A stretch of DNA of 7,780 bases from an uncultured Ruminococcus sp. Its GTDB lineage: Bacteria > Bacillota > Clostridia > Oscillospirales > Acutalibacteraceae. Under the pieces are notes generated by a model. The model was not told where the DNA came from. It saw only the letters and a list, made by a program, of their open reading frames with translations, and did not search any database. Numbering within the stretch: position 1 is the stretch's first letter; every line of letters begins with the position of its first letter. The position numbers and the translations under genes were made by a program. Shown here piece after piece: positions 1 through 6,234 of this stretch. The stretch is from NCBI GenBank assembly GCA_902783815.1, contig CACZSM010000086.1:1-7780 (forward strand), read 5' to 3'.

Positions 1-117
1 GCTCAGACTTGACTTCGGGCTTCTTTTCTGCCTTTACAGGCTCAGCCTTGACTTCCGGCTTCTTTTCTGCCTTTACAGGCTCAGCCTTGACTTCCGGCTT
101 CTTTTCTGCCTTCTTAG
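1..117 (-). repeat. 39-bp tandem repeat, three visible copies, inside the mutase tail
   Basis: Units lie at 1-39, 40-78 and 79-117. Units 1 and 2 differ at two bases. Units 2 and 3 differ at three bases, all near the right-hand end. The array runs off the left edge, so the copy number is unknown. Because 39 is a multiple of three, each unit encodes 13 residues in frame, KAEKKPEVKAEPV, giving a lysine- and glutamate-rich, proline-spaced, presumably disordered tail. Near identity at the DNA level suggests recent expansion by slippage or recombination (inference). Confidence 0.95.
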
Positions 118-1627
118 GCGGCTTTTTGCAAGTCTCCAGACCCTCTGCTTCCTCAAGGAACGGTAAGATCTGCTTATAGATCTTGTCAACTCCTCCGACA
201 CTGTCACTCTCTATATTCAATGGCATGATCGGATCGTGCACACTTAATCTCAGCAGGAACCATCCATCTCCATGTGCCTTATCAAAGGATACCCTGATTC
301 CTTCGTAATTATCGTCAGCAACCTTAAACGACTTCTGCTTATCTGCATATGCCTTAAGATCCTTAATGACTCTTTCGCCGCATTTACGGAAATCCTTATC
401 TGTGATCGCTATTCTGATTTCCTTGCTCTCTACAGGCTCCTCAAGAGATTCTATAATACTGTCAAGCTTTTTACCTTCCTTCCTGAGCTGAGCCATTTTT
501 ATTATGATCTTTGTAACAAGATATGCTCCGTCATCAAGGAAGTAGTTTTCTCTCATTGCTGCGTGTCCGGATGTTTCTATTGCAAGAGGACAGTTACCCT
601 TTGCATCCTGAGCAATAGCCTCATTGATAACATTCTTATAGCCCCTCTTGAAACGCAGATGCTTGCCGCCGAGCTTTTCTTCTATGAACTTTTTAAGTCC
701 GCTGGATGTAATTGAATCAGTTACAACTATGCCGCCCTCATTATCCTCAAGAGCAATAGCTGATGCAAGAGCTACAAGTCTGTTGCGGTTGATCTCTTTA
801 CCATTACTGTCAACTGCGCCGCCCCTGTCAACATCTGTATCAAAAATAACACCGAGGTCAGCATGATTGTCAATTACAGCCTTGCATATTGATGCCATTG
901 CTGCTTCGTTTTCCGGGTTCGGAACATGATTCGGGAACATTCCATCCGGATCAAGGAACTGGCTGCCTCTTATATCTGCGCCAAGAAGCTCCAGAACATC
1001 AGTTGCATAGAATCCTCCGGCACCATTTCCGGCATCTACAACGATCCTGAATCCCTTTAACGGATGATCGTAATCCTCTTTTGAATTAACTTCCTTCTTT
1101 ATCTTTTCTCTGAGTATATGAGCATACCTGTTCATGAAATCGCTTTCTATGTATCTTCCACCCTTGGATCTTTCCGGAGTTTCTTTCTTCTGAGCATACA
1201 TAAGTATAGCTTCGATATCCTCTCCCTCAAGACCGCCCTCTCGGGTAAAGAACTTAAGACCGTTCCTGTAGTACGGATGATGACTTGCTGTGATCTGAAG
1301 CGCAGCATCGCAGCCCATCTCTACGGTCGTCATGAACATGGACGGAGTAGATGCCAGTCCGCAGTCATATACTGTAAGTCCGGCTGCTGTCATTGTCCTT
1401 GCTGCTGTTTTGAGCAGTGCAGGACCTGATATCCTTGAATCTCTGCCGACTGATACTGTCATCTCAGCAGGGGTCTTTCCAAGTTTATCAGAAAGCCAGA
1501 GGATAAAACCGTTTACCATCGCAGCTGCTGTTTCTTCTGTCAGATTGACCTCAAATCCGGCTCCTGATACAGCAACTCCTCTTATGTCTGTACCGCTTTT
1601 AAATTGTTTCCAGAATTCATTAAGCAT
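1..1627 (-). CDS. Phosphomannomutase/phosphoglucomutase family enzyme with repetitive C-terminal tail (partial, 3' end outside window)
   Basis: This cytoplasmic alpha-D-phosphohexomutase should interconvert hexose-6-phosphate and hexose-1-phosphate through a phosphoserine. I translated the open minus frame from ATG at 1627: 542 codons are visible and no stop is reached. The four family signatures are present: the phosphoserine loop TASHHP (residues 113-118, Ser115), the metal loop DTDVDRGG (263-270), the sugar-binding loop ETSGHA (351-356) and a C-terminal phosphate-binding region, EGIRV (442-446) with GWFLLRLSVHDP (455-466). The catalytic body ends near residue 499, normal for the family. 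It is followed by a Lys/Glu/Pro/Ala-rich tail of 13-residue repeats running off the window edge. The start is supported by AAGGAG nine bases upstream. The gene lies 38 nt after the anchored protein at 1666-2565 and is probably co-transcribed with it. The loop reads HHP where the classical enzymes have HNP. The substrate (mannose, glucose or glucosamine phosphate) is not decidable from the sequence. Confidence 0.92.
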   Translation of the reverse strand, partial: MLNEFWKQFKSGTDIRGVAVSGAGFEVNLTEETAAAMVNGFILWLSDKLGKTPAEMTVSVGRDSRISGPALLKTAARTMTAAGLTVYDCGLASTPSMFMTTVEMGCDAALQITASHHPYYRNGLKFFTREGGLEGEDIEAILMYAQKKETPERSKGGRYIESDFMNRYAHILREKIKKEVNSKEDYDHPLKGFRIVVDAGNGAGGFYATDVLELLGADIRGSQFLDPDGMFPNHVPNPENEAAMASICKAVIDNHADLGVIFDTDVDRGGAVDSNGKEINRNRLVALASAIALEDNEGGIVVTDSITSSGLKKFIEEKLGGKHLRFKRGYKNVINEAIAQDAKGNCPLAIETSGHAAMRENYFLDDGAYLVTKIIIKMAQLRKEGKKLDSIIESLEEPVESKEIRIAITDKDFRKCGERVIKDLKAYADKQKSFKVADDNYEGIRVSFDKAHGDGWFLLRLSVHDPIMPLNIESDSVGGVDKIYKQILPFLEEAEGLETCKKPPKKAEKKPEVKAEPVKAEKKPEVKAEPVKAEKKPEVKSE

Positions 1628-1665
1628 AATCTCATACTCCTTTATATATAATTTAGGGATCGCTT

Positions 1666-2565
1666 TTATTTTATATCGCTTTTGAAGGCATATTTGCTGT
1701 CCGTCCTGACAAATTCATTATTGCCGAACTTCAGCTTATCACCATCAACAGCGTATTCTACCTCATTATCTACCGCATTTCCGGTAAGATCTACAATTAC
1801 AAGTCTGCATTTTTTACCGTCTGCACTATATGTTCCGATTATTTCGGTATCGTAGGCATTTTGCTCAAAGGTACCGTCATCGCCAAACGAAATAGTGTAT
1901 TTATAATCAGCATCCTCATCCGTGAACATCCATATGCCATTCAGTTTTTCATCATTTTTCTTATCCGGTATTTCGCTTCGCTTATTTTCAATATCCGCTT
2001 CCTTGAAATCCCAGATGTAATATGTGACTCCATCAACTTCCGTACTTGCCGTAATACTCTTTTTTTCATTAACTAATTCCTTATCGGAACTTGCTGTATC
2101 AGGCGTAAAGAACAGACCGGAATAATCTGTCAGCTTAAGTACCCTTCCGAAAATCGCATTTCCTCCGAATTCATATCCGAAATCCGCTGCAATGTACGGC
2201 GAGCCTGACTGATTTATGTATATTGCAATGACATTGCCATAGCCCTCTCTGTCAACAAAGTAATACCTGCCTATATACGATACACCGCCGTTATGCAGAC
2301 TAACCGTACTATCAGTATTGAATGTAAGGTCATAATCAACAGTCTTACTGCCATCAACAGAGGTCATATTGACCCTCCATGTACCTGTTATACTTCTGTC
2401 AAAAAACACCTTCCAACCCGTAAAAAACAATAAGGCTGCAAAAAATATACAGGCAGCAATTATCAGGGGAACACGGTTATGACGATAATATTTTTTTCTT
2501 CCGGTTTCTGATGCTGCATTATCCTCTCCTTTTTCTGAATCAATTGAACTATTCTCCAAAGGCAT
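1666..2565 (-). CDS. Membrane-anchored protein with two lipocalin-like (DUF5640-type) beta domains
   Basis: This is a 299-aa protein of unknown function. A polar N-terminus with a basic patch (RKKYYRHNR, residues 23-31) precedes one hydrophobic segment (about 32-55), which suggests a type II signal anchor with the rest outside the cell. Two similar units follow. The first starts ITGTWRV (59-65), then YDLTFNTD (78-85) and IGRYYF (98-103). The second starts LNGIWMF (208-214), then YTISFGDDGTF (223-233) and IGTYSADG (243-250). The pattern G-x-W, strand, F-x-x-D-x-T, G-x-Y is that of small lipocalin-like barrels such as DUF5640; this assignment is by pattern only. A longer frame opens at 2604, but neither ATG at 2604 nor 2589 has a ribosome site, whereas ATG 2565 follows AGGAG. 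The gene is first in a unit with the repeat-tailed mutase, 38 nt downstream. It could be a sensor, or a binding protein for a cell-surface ligand. Confidence 0.85.
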   Translation of the reverse strand: MPLENSSIDSEKGEDNAASETGRKKYYRHNRVPLIIAACIFFAALLFFTGWKVFFDRSITGTWRVNMTSVDGSKTVDYDLTFNTDSTVSLHNGGVSYIGRYYFVDREGYGNVIAIYINQSGSPYIAADFGYEFGGNAIFGRVLKLTDYSGLFFTPDTASSDKELVNEKKSITASTEVDGVTYYIWDFKEADIENKRSEIPDKKNDEKLNGIWMFTDEDADYKYTISFGDDGTFEQNAYDTEIIGTYSADGKKCRLVIVDLTGNAVDNEVEYAVDGDKLKFGNNEFVRTDSKYAFKSDIK

Positions 2566-2576
2566 CAAAAATTCAT

Positions 2577-2581
2577 CTCCT
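2577..2581 (-). promoter_or_regulatory. Ribosome binding site deciding start 2565
   Basis: AGGAG on the minus strand lies 11 nt before ATG 2565, slightly long but usable. The upstream in-frame ATGs at 2604 and 2589 have only AT-rich sequence before them. Confidence 0.6.
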
Positions 2582-2669
2582 GCCAGCATGACTATTTGAA
2601 TCATACTGTATTTATAACTTTCAATCTGTAGTTAATAATAAACGGTTTTCGCCGTTTCCTACACTATAT

Positions 2670-2698
2670 ATTGTACCTTATATTCATTCTGAATACAA
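2670..2698 (-). promoter_or_regulatory. Candidate sigma-A promoter for the anchored-protein/mutase unit
   Basis: On the minus strand, TTGTAT (-35, 2693-2698), a 17-bp spacer and TACAAT (-10, 2670-2675) stand about 105 bp before ATG 2565. A small hairpin at 2640-2657 would lie in the leader. The fit is good for spacing and fair for the -35 box. Confidence 0.5.
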
Positions 2699-2795
2699 GC
2701 AATTTCATAAACTTTTTCTATTTTTTGGCGTATTTTTCTAACTCCTGCGCTCAACCCGTATTTCTGATGTTTATATTTGCCAATTGATCTGCATA

Positions 2796-2823
2796 ATTAT
2801 AATAGGTTTTCAGAGGTTCCCAA
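2796..2823 (-). promoter_or_regulatory. Second, distal candidate promoter for the minus-strand unit
   Basis: On the minus strand, TTGGGA (2818-2823), a 16-bp spacer and a perfect TATAAT (2796-2801). It would give a leader of over 200 nt. TATAAT-like strings are frequent in AT-rich DNA and the -35 box is only four of six, so this is weaker than the proximal site. Confidence 0.3.
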
Positions 2824-2874
2824 TAGTAATATATTCTGTATTTGAAAAAATAACAGAGAAATGTAAAGTAATTG

Positions 2875-2903
2875 TTGAAAGATGGAGTTTGATGTGATAT
2901 AAT
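2875..2903 (+). promoter_or_regulatory. pgcA: Near-consensus sigma-A promoter for phosphoglucomutase
   Basis: TTGAAA (2875-2880), an exact 17-bp spacer and TATAAT (2898-2903), with an extended -10 TG at 2895-2896. Transcription should begin near 2910, giving a leader of about 40 nt that ends in AGGAGG (2939-2944), seven bases before ATG 2952. Everything points to strong, housekeeping-level expression. The palindrome at 2912-2924 overlaps the expected start and could be an operator, but this is unproven. Confidence 0.82.
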
Positions 2904-2951
2904 ATATCTATCAATAGTATATTGGTATAGTGTTTTTCAGGAGGTATTATT

Positions 2952-4670
2952 ATGGATATCAAAGATGCTTTTGGAATGTGGCTGAAAAATGCTGATGAAG
3001 ATGTGGATCTTATCAGGGAATTGGAAAGTATCAAGGATAACGAAAAGGAAATTTACGAGAGATTTTATACTGAACTTAAATTCGGTACAGCCGGTCTGAG
3101 AGGTGTTATCGGCGCCGGAACTAACAGAATGAACATATACACCGTGAGAAAAGCTACTCAGGGTCTTGCTAACTTCTTGAAAAAGAAATACGAAAACCCG
3201 TCTGTCGCTATTTCTCACGACTCCAGAATAAAAGCCGATCTGTTCGCAAGAGAAGCTGCCAGAGTCCTTGCTGCAAACGGAGTGAAGGCTTTTGTTTCAT
3301 CTGAGCTCCAGCCGACACCAGTGGTTTCTTTTGCTGTAAGAGATCTTAAAACAGATGCCGGCATAATGGTTACAGCAAGCCATAACCCCGCAAAATATAA
3401 TGGCTATAAGTGCTATGGCAACGACGGCTGCCAGATGACTGATGTTAATGCAAATGCAGTTTATGATGAAATACAAAATGTCGATTACTTCAATGGCGAT
3501 ATCAAACTTATCAGCTTTGAGGAAGGTCTTGAAAAGGGTCTGATAGAATGGATCGGCGATGATCTGTATGAGCGATACCTCGAAAATGTGCAGGCTCAGG
3601 CGGTAAATCCCGGTATCTGTAAGGGTGCCGGACTTAAGGTTGTATATACTCCTCTTAACGGCGCAGGCAATAAGCTGGTAAGAGAAATCCTCAGAAGAAA
3701 TTATGTGGATGATGTTGTTATTGTTCCTGAACAGGAAATGCCGGACGGCAACTTTACTACCTGTCCTTACCCTAATCCGGAAATAAAAGAAGCTTTGAAA
3801 CTTGGTCTTGATCTTTGTGAAAAGGAAAAGCCTGATCTGCTTCTTGCAACTGATCCCGACAGCGACAGAGTAGGAATTGCTGTAAAGGTCAAAGACGGCT
3901 ACAGACTTATGAGCGGTAACGAAACAGGAATAATGCTCATGAACTATATCCTTTCATGCAGAAAGGAAAATGGTACTCTGCCAAAAGATCCGGTCGCTGT
4001 AAAAACTATCGTTACAAGTAAATTAGTCGATAAGGTTTGCAGCAAATATGGCTGTGAGCTTAAAAATGTCCTTACAGGATTCAAGTATATAGGTGAACAG
4101 ATACTCCTGCTTGAACAGAAAAATCAGCAGGACAGGTATGTTTTCGGTTTTGAGGAAAGCTATGGCTATCTTGCAGGAAGCTATGTCCGTGATAAGGATG
4201 CTGTTGTAGCTTCAATGCTTATCTGCGAAATGGCTGCTTACTACCGTACAAAAGGTAAGACTCTCGATGAGGTCATGAATGAACTTTATAAGGAATTCGG
4301 ATTCTATATCAATAAAACAACTGCTTTTGAATTTGAAGGCTCTGAGGGTATGAAGAAGATGGCAGATATAATGTCTGCTCTGAGATCTGCTCATCCAGAG
4401 GAAATCGCTGGCTTTAAGGTTCTTGTCGCTTCTGATTATCTTAACTCTGTAACTAAGTATATTGACAGCGGCAAAGAGGAAGTAATTGATCTGCCTAAGT
4501 CAAATGTACTCTCCTACTCTCTTGAAGGTGACTGCGCTGCTATCGTAAGACCTTCCGGTACTGAGCCAAAAATAAAGGTTTATATCACAGCTGTAGGTAA
4601 AACTGAGGCTGAGGCATCCCGTACCTGTGAGGAAATGATAAAATCTATGGTAAGTATTCTCGGTATCTGA
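2952..4670 (+). CDS. pgcA: Alpha-phosphoglucomutase (PgcA-type phospho-sugar mutase)
   Basis: This 572-aa cytoplasmic enzyme interconverts glucose-6-phosphate and glucose-1-phosphate, supplying UDP-glucose and ADP-glucose for cell envelope and glycogen synthesis. All four domain signatures are intact and in order: FGTAGLRG near the N-terminus (44-51), the phosphoserine loop TASHNPAKYNGYK (141-153, Ser143), the metal-binding loop DPDSDR (301-306), the sugar-specificity loop FGFEESYGY (398-406) and the phosphate-binding loop RPSGTEPKIK (533-542). The length matches the roughly 580-residue Firmicutes PgcA group, and the GFEESYGY loop is typical of that group rather than of phosphoglucosamine mutase. 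The start is set by AGGAGG seven bases upstream. It is transcribed alone from a strong promoter and convergent with the small helical gene at 4742-5176. Some family members also act on mannose phosphate, so the substrate is inferred. The symbol follows Bacillus subtilis usage. Confidence 0.95.
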   Translation: MDIKDAFGMWLKNADEDVDLIRELESIKDNEKEIYERFYTELKFGTAGLRGVIGAGTNRMNIYTVRKATQGLANFLKKKYENPSVAISHDSRIKADLFAREAARVLAANGVKAFVSSELQPTPVVSFAVRDLKTDAGIMVTASHNPAKYNGYKCYGNDGCQMTDVNANAVYDEIQNVDYFNGDIKLISFEEGLEKGLIEWIGDDLYERYLENVQAQAVNPGICKGAGLKVVYTPLNGAGNKLVREILRRNYVDDVVIVPEQEMPDGNFTTCPYPNPEIKEALKLGLDLCEKEKPDLLLATDPDSDRVGIAVKVKDGYRLMSGNETGIMLMNYILSCRKENGTLPKDPVAVKTIVTSKLVDKVCSKYGCELKNVLTGFKYIGEQILLLEQKNQQDRYVFGFEESYGYLAGSYVRDKDAVVASMLICEMAAYYRTKGKTLDEVMNELYKEFGFYINKTTAFEFEGSEGMKKMADIMSALRSAHPEEIAGFKVLVASDYLNSVTKYIDSGKEEVIDLPKSNVLSYSLEGDCAAIVRPSGTEPKIKVYITAVGKTEAEASRTCEEMIKSMVSILGI

Positions 4671-4686
4671 TATTGGGGTTTTCAGT

Positions 4687-4735
4687 AAGCACTGAGGCTT
4701 TCTTCCGGTTTAATCCGGAAAAAGTCTCAGTGCTT
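4687..4735. terminator. Long imperfect hairpin between convergent genes, terminator-like
   Basis: Outer arms AAGCACTGAG (4687-4696) and CTCAGTGCTT (4726-4735) pair perfectly over ten bases. They continue through one G-U pair into an inner ten-pair stem closed by CCGG-TTTAAT-CCGG, with a single bulged C. The result is a 49-nt structure with about 21 pairs, 16 nt after the phosphoglucomutase stop and 6 nt from the stop of the convergent gene. Neither strand has a proper T-run after the hairpin, so it is not a textbook intrinsic terminator. It may end transcription in both directions or protect mRNA 3' ends. Confidence 0.65.
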
Positions 4736-4741
4736 GTGCGT

Positions 4742-5176
4742 TTATGCAAGAAATGCTTTGAGATTATCTATATGCCTTTCCTCATTCCTGATGAATGACT
4801 GCGCATATTCCCTTACACTTTTATTAGCATTCTGACAAGCTCCAAGATGCTTCGTCAGGTCAACTATACCCATAGTTGTTCCGTTTATCATCATCTCTGC
4901 AATATGATCGGACGACTGCTCCGCAAGTGTTTTCAGCTGTATAGATCCCCACATCGCAGCCTTTGACAACATTCCAGGCTCTTCCGGAAATACTCCGGCG
5001 TCAACAAGCGCCTGCTCTGTCTTTGACTTTGCCTCACAGTAATCATTATACTGCTCCTGAAGCTCATTTTTCAGCTGCTGTTCCTTTACTTTGGGCATTA
5101 CGGCTTTTGTTGACTCCATACCTGTCTCCGACAGCTTGAAAATACCACCAAGAAGTTCCTTATCATCATTATTCAT
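4742..5176 (-). CDS. Small all-helical protein, possibly ferritin-like
   Basis: This is a 144-aa protein of unknown function. It has no signal peptide or membrane segment and is predicted to be cytoplasmic. It reads as four amphipathic helices, roughly residues 4-30, 32-60, 68-103 and 106-143, with a turn at GVFPEEPG (61-68). Candidate metal ligands that would suit a ferritin-like bundle are Glu41 and Glu48, His91 and Glu94, and the Glu132-x-x-His135 pair in NEERH, but they are not an exact match to a motif I can name. The fold is inferred from helix pattern only. A longer frame opens at 5239, but the start at 5176 follows AAGGAG at nine-base spacing and the preceding 21 residues are an Asn/Ile-rich translation of AT-rich intergenic DNA. 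It stands alone: convergent with phosphoglucomutase and divergent from the EamA permease. A role in stress or spore coats would be guesswork. Confidence 0.82.
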   Translation of the reverse strand: MNNDDKELLGGIFKLSETGMESTKAVMPKVKEQQLKNELQEQYNDYCEAKSKTEQALVDAGVFPEEPGMLSKAAMWGSIQLKTLAEQSSDHIAEMMINGTTMGIVDLTKHLGACQNANKSVREYAQSFIRNEERHIDNLKAFLA

Positions 5177-5257
5177 ATCATCAGGCTCCTTTTTATTTAT
5201 TTCAGTTATATTATTGCCTGATATATTATTTCTATACACTTTCAGAGGTTCTGCTTT
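5177..5257. promoter_or_regulatory. Short divergent promoter region
   Basis: Only 81 bp separate the divergent helical gene and the permease, so both promoters must lie here or reach into the neighbouring reading frames. The stretch is very AT-rich, with several TATA-like strings (for example 5222-5227 and 5233-5238 on the plus strand). No -35/-10 pair is convincing on either strand; the best plus pair is TTCAGT (5201-5206) with TATTAT (5224-5229) at 17 bp. AGAGG (5244-5248) is the ribosome site for the permease. Confidence 0.35.
5186..5191 (-). promoter_or_regulatory. Ribosome binding site deciding start 5176
   Basis: AAGGAG on the minus strand, nine bases before ATG 5176. The longer in-frame ATG at 5239 would place this site inside the coding region and has no Shine-Dalgarno sequence of comparable quality. 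Confidence 0.75.
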
Positions 5258-6181
5258 ATGAAAATAACAAAATATAATTCTGCTTATCTGGTAATTACTG
5301 CTGTTTTCTGTACTATGCTGTGGGGAACTGCATTTCCTGCAATAAAGATCGGCTATGAGCTTTTCCGCATAGAAGCTGACGACATCCCTACAAAATTGAT
5401 TTTTGCCGGCGCAAGATTCCTTCTCGCCGGAATTATAGTCCTTTCAGCCGGAGCAGTCTCAGGAAAAAATAAAACAAAAATACTTCTTAACAAAAATGAC
5501 CTGATTCCGGTCGGAATACTTGCTCTGTTCCAGACATTCCTCCAATATCTGCTGCTTTATATCGGACTTACAAGTATTTCCGGTACAAGATCATCTATCC
5601 TTACATCTGTTTCCGCATTTGGTTCTGTTATACTCTCGGCTGTTTTCTGGAAATCGGACAGGCTTACAGCATTTAAGATAACCGGCTGTCTTGTAGGAAT
5701 TTCCGGAATAGTATTAATGAATATAAGACCAGGCAGCTTAGAGGGCTTCACTCTTCTTGGCGATGGTATTGTAATACTGTCAAACCTGTCGGGAGCAGCA
5801 GGAAATGTAATAAGTAAAAAAATATCCTCCGGCAGACATCCTGCGCAGATCTCAGGATGGCAGCTTACCATCGGAGGCACCGCACTTATACTGACAGGTT
5901 TTCTTACCGGTGGTCGCCTTACTTTTTATGATATCAATTGTCTATGGATCCTACTGTACCTTGCAGCAATGGCAGGCACTGCTTTTTTACTATGGACAAA
6001 GCTGCTTTTCATATATCCTGTAAGCAAGGTCGGAGTTTTCAATATGCTTATACCTGTTTTCGGAACTTTATGGTCAGGTATTTTTCTTGGAGAGGATATC
6101 TTTACTATGGGAAATATAGCTTCTCTGCTTCTTGTTTGCTCCGGAATTTTTCTTGTCAACTACCACAAAAAAGAAAAATGA
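5258..6181 (+). CDS. EamA/DMT-superfamily permease
   Basis: This is a 307-aa inner-membrane transporter of the drug/metabolite transporter superfamily (EamA, RhaT/YdcZ-like 10-TMS group). Members export amino acids, nucleobases, sugars or other metabolites; the substrate is unknown here. About ten hydrophobic segments are visible, near residues 10-28, 46-66, 82-102, 108-130, 136-155, 166-184, 198-217, 228-250, 258-276 and 285-302. They form two EamA repeats, about 14-155 and 167-301. Family hallmarks are the first-helix WGTAFPAIKIG (22-32), ARFLLAG (52-58) with its conserved Arg, and near the end of each repeat a Gly-rich helix (GCLVGISGIVLMN, 143-155). The second repeat has PVFGTLWSGIFLGED (266-280), a typical P-x-x-x-x-x-x-G-x-x-x-L-G-E signature. 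The tail is basic (HKKEK), consistent with a cytoplasmic C-terminus. ATG 5258 follows AGAGG at nine bases. The gene is probably monocistronic and ends 7 nt before a strong hairpin. Confidence 0.93.
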   Translation: MKITKYNSAYLVITAVFCTMLWGTAFPAIKIGYELFRIEADDIPTKLIFAGARFLLAGIIVLSAGAVSGKNKTKILLNKNDLIPVGILALFQTFLQYLLLYIGLTSISGTRSSILTSVSAFGSVILSAVFWKSDRLTAFKITGCLVGISGIVLMNIRPGSLEGFTLLGDGIVILSNLSGAAGNVISKKISSGRHPAQISGWQLTIGGTALILTGFLTGGRLTFYDINCLWILLYLAAMAGTAFLLWTKLLFIYPVSKVGVFNMLIPVFGTLWSGIFLGEDIFTMGNIASLLLVCSGIFLVNYHKKEK

Positions 6182-6188
6182 TCTGAAA

Positions 6189-6223
6189 ATCCCACCGCTG
6201 CGGCTGTCCGCATACGGTGGGAT
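6189..6223. terminator. Bidirectional terminator hairpin
   Basis: Nine-bp outer arms ATCCCACCG (6189-6197) and CGGTGGGAT (6215-6223) enclose an inner stem, TGCGG (6199-6203) with CCGCA (6208-6212), closed by a CTGT tetraloop. On the minus strand the 3' arm runs into TTTTCAG and a later T-run, a reasonable intrinsic terminator for the helicase/flavoprotein unit. On the plus strand the tail (CATTCATTTCATC) is less T-rich but still plausible for the permease. Confidence 0.8.
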
Positions 6224-6234
6224 CATTCATTTCA

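Larger units (their letters stand above)
2566..2951. other. Divergent intergenic region with promoters for both flanking units
   Basis: This 386-bp AT-rich gap separates the minus-strand anchored-protein/mutase unit from the plus-strand phosphoglucomutase. It contains one near-consensus plus promoter, two candidate minus promoters and a weak hairpin at 2640-2657 (AAACGG, six-base loop, CCGTTT). An interrupted palindrome, CAATA-GTA-TATTG at 2912-2924, sits just after the plus -10 box. The octamer CAATAGTA occurs at both 2821-2828 and 2912-2919. I see no protein gene with a ribosome site, no tRNA and no recognised riboswitch class here. Confidence 0.7.

Noticed and set aside
272..1685. Plus-strand open frames within 272-1685
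   Set aside because: They lie opposite the minus-strand mutase, whose translation matches all family motifs. They have no ribosome sites and Cys/Phe/Ser-rich, non-protein-like composition.
2566..2604. Longer N-terminus (13 extra residues) for the anchored protein
   Set aside because: No Shine-Dalgarno before ATG 2604 or 2589. The ribosome site sits inside this stretch and serves ATG 2565.
2810..3218. Minus-strand frames overlapping the start of phosphoglucomutase
   Set aside because: They run through the promoter and the conserved FGTAGLRG coding region of pgcA, with no ribosome site of their own.
5177..5239. 21-residue N-terminal extension of the helical protein
   Set aside because: Low-complexity Asn/Ile translation of AT-rich spacer DNA. 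AAGGAG is correctly placed only for ATG 5176.
2808..5251. Shared 12-mer TTTCAGAGGTTC at 2808-2819 and 5240-5251
   Set aside because: A 12-base match is expected by chance in a window of this size, and the two contexts differ (intergenic versus ribosome-site region).
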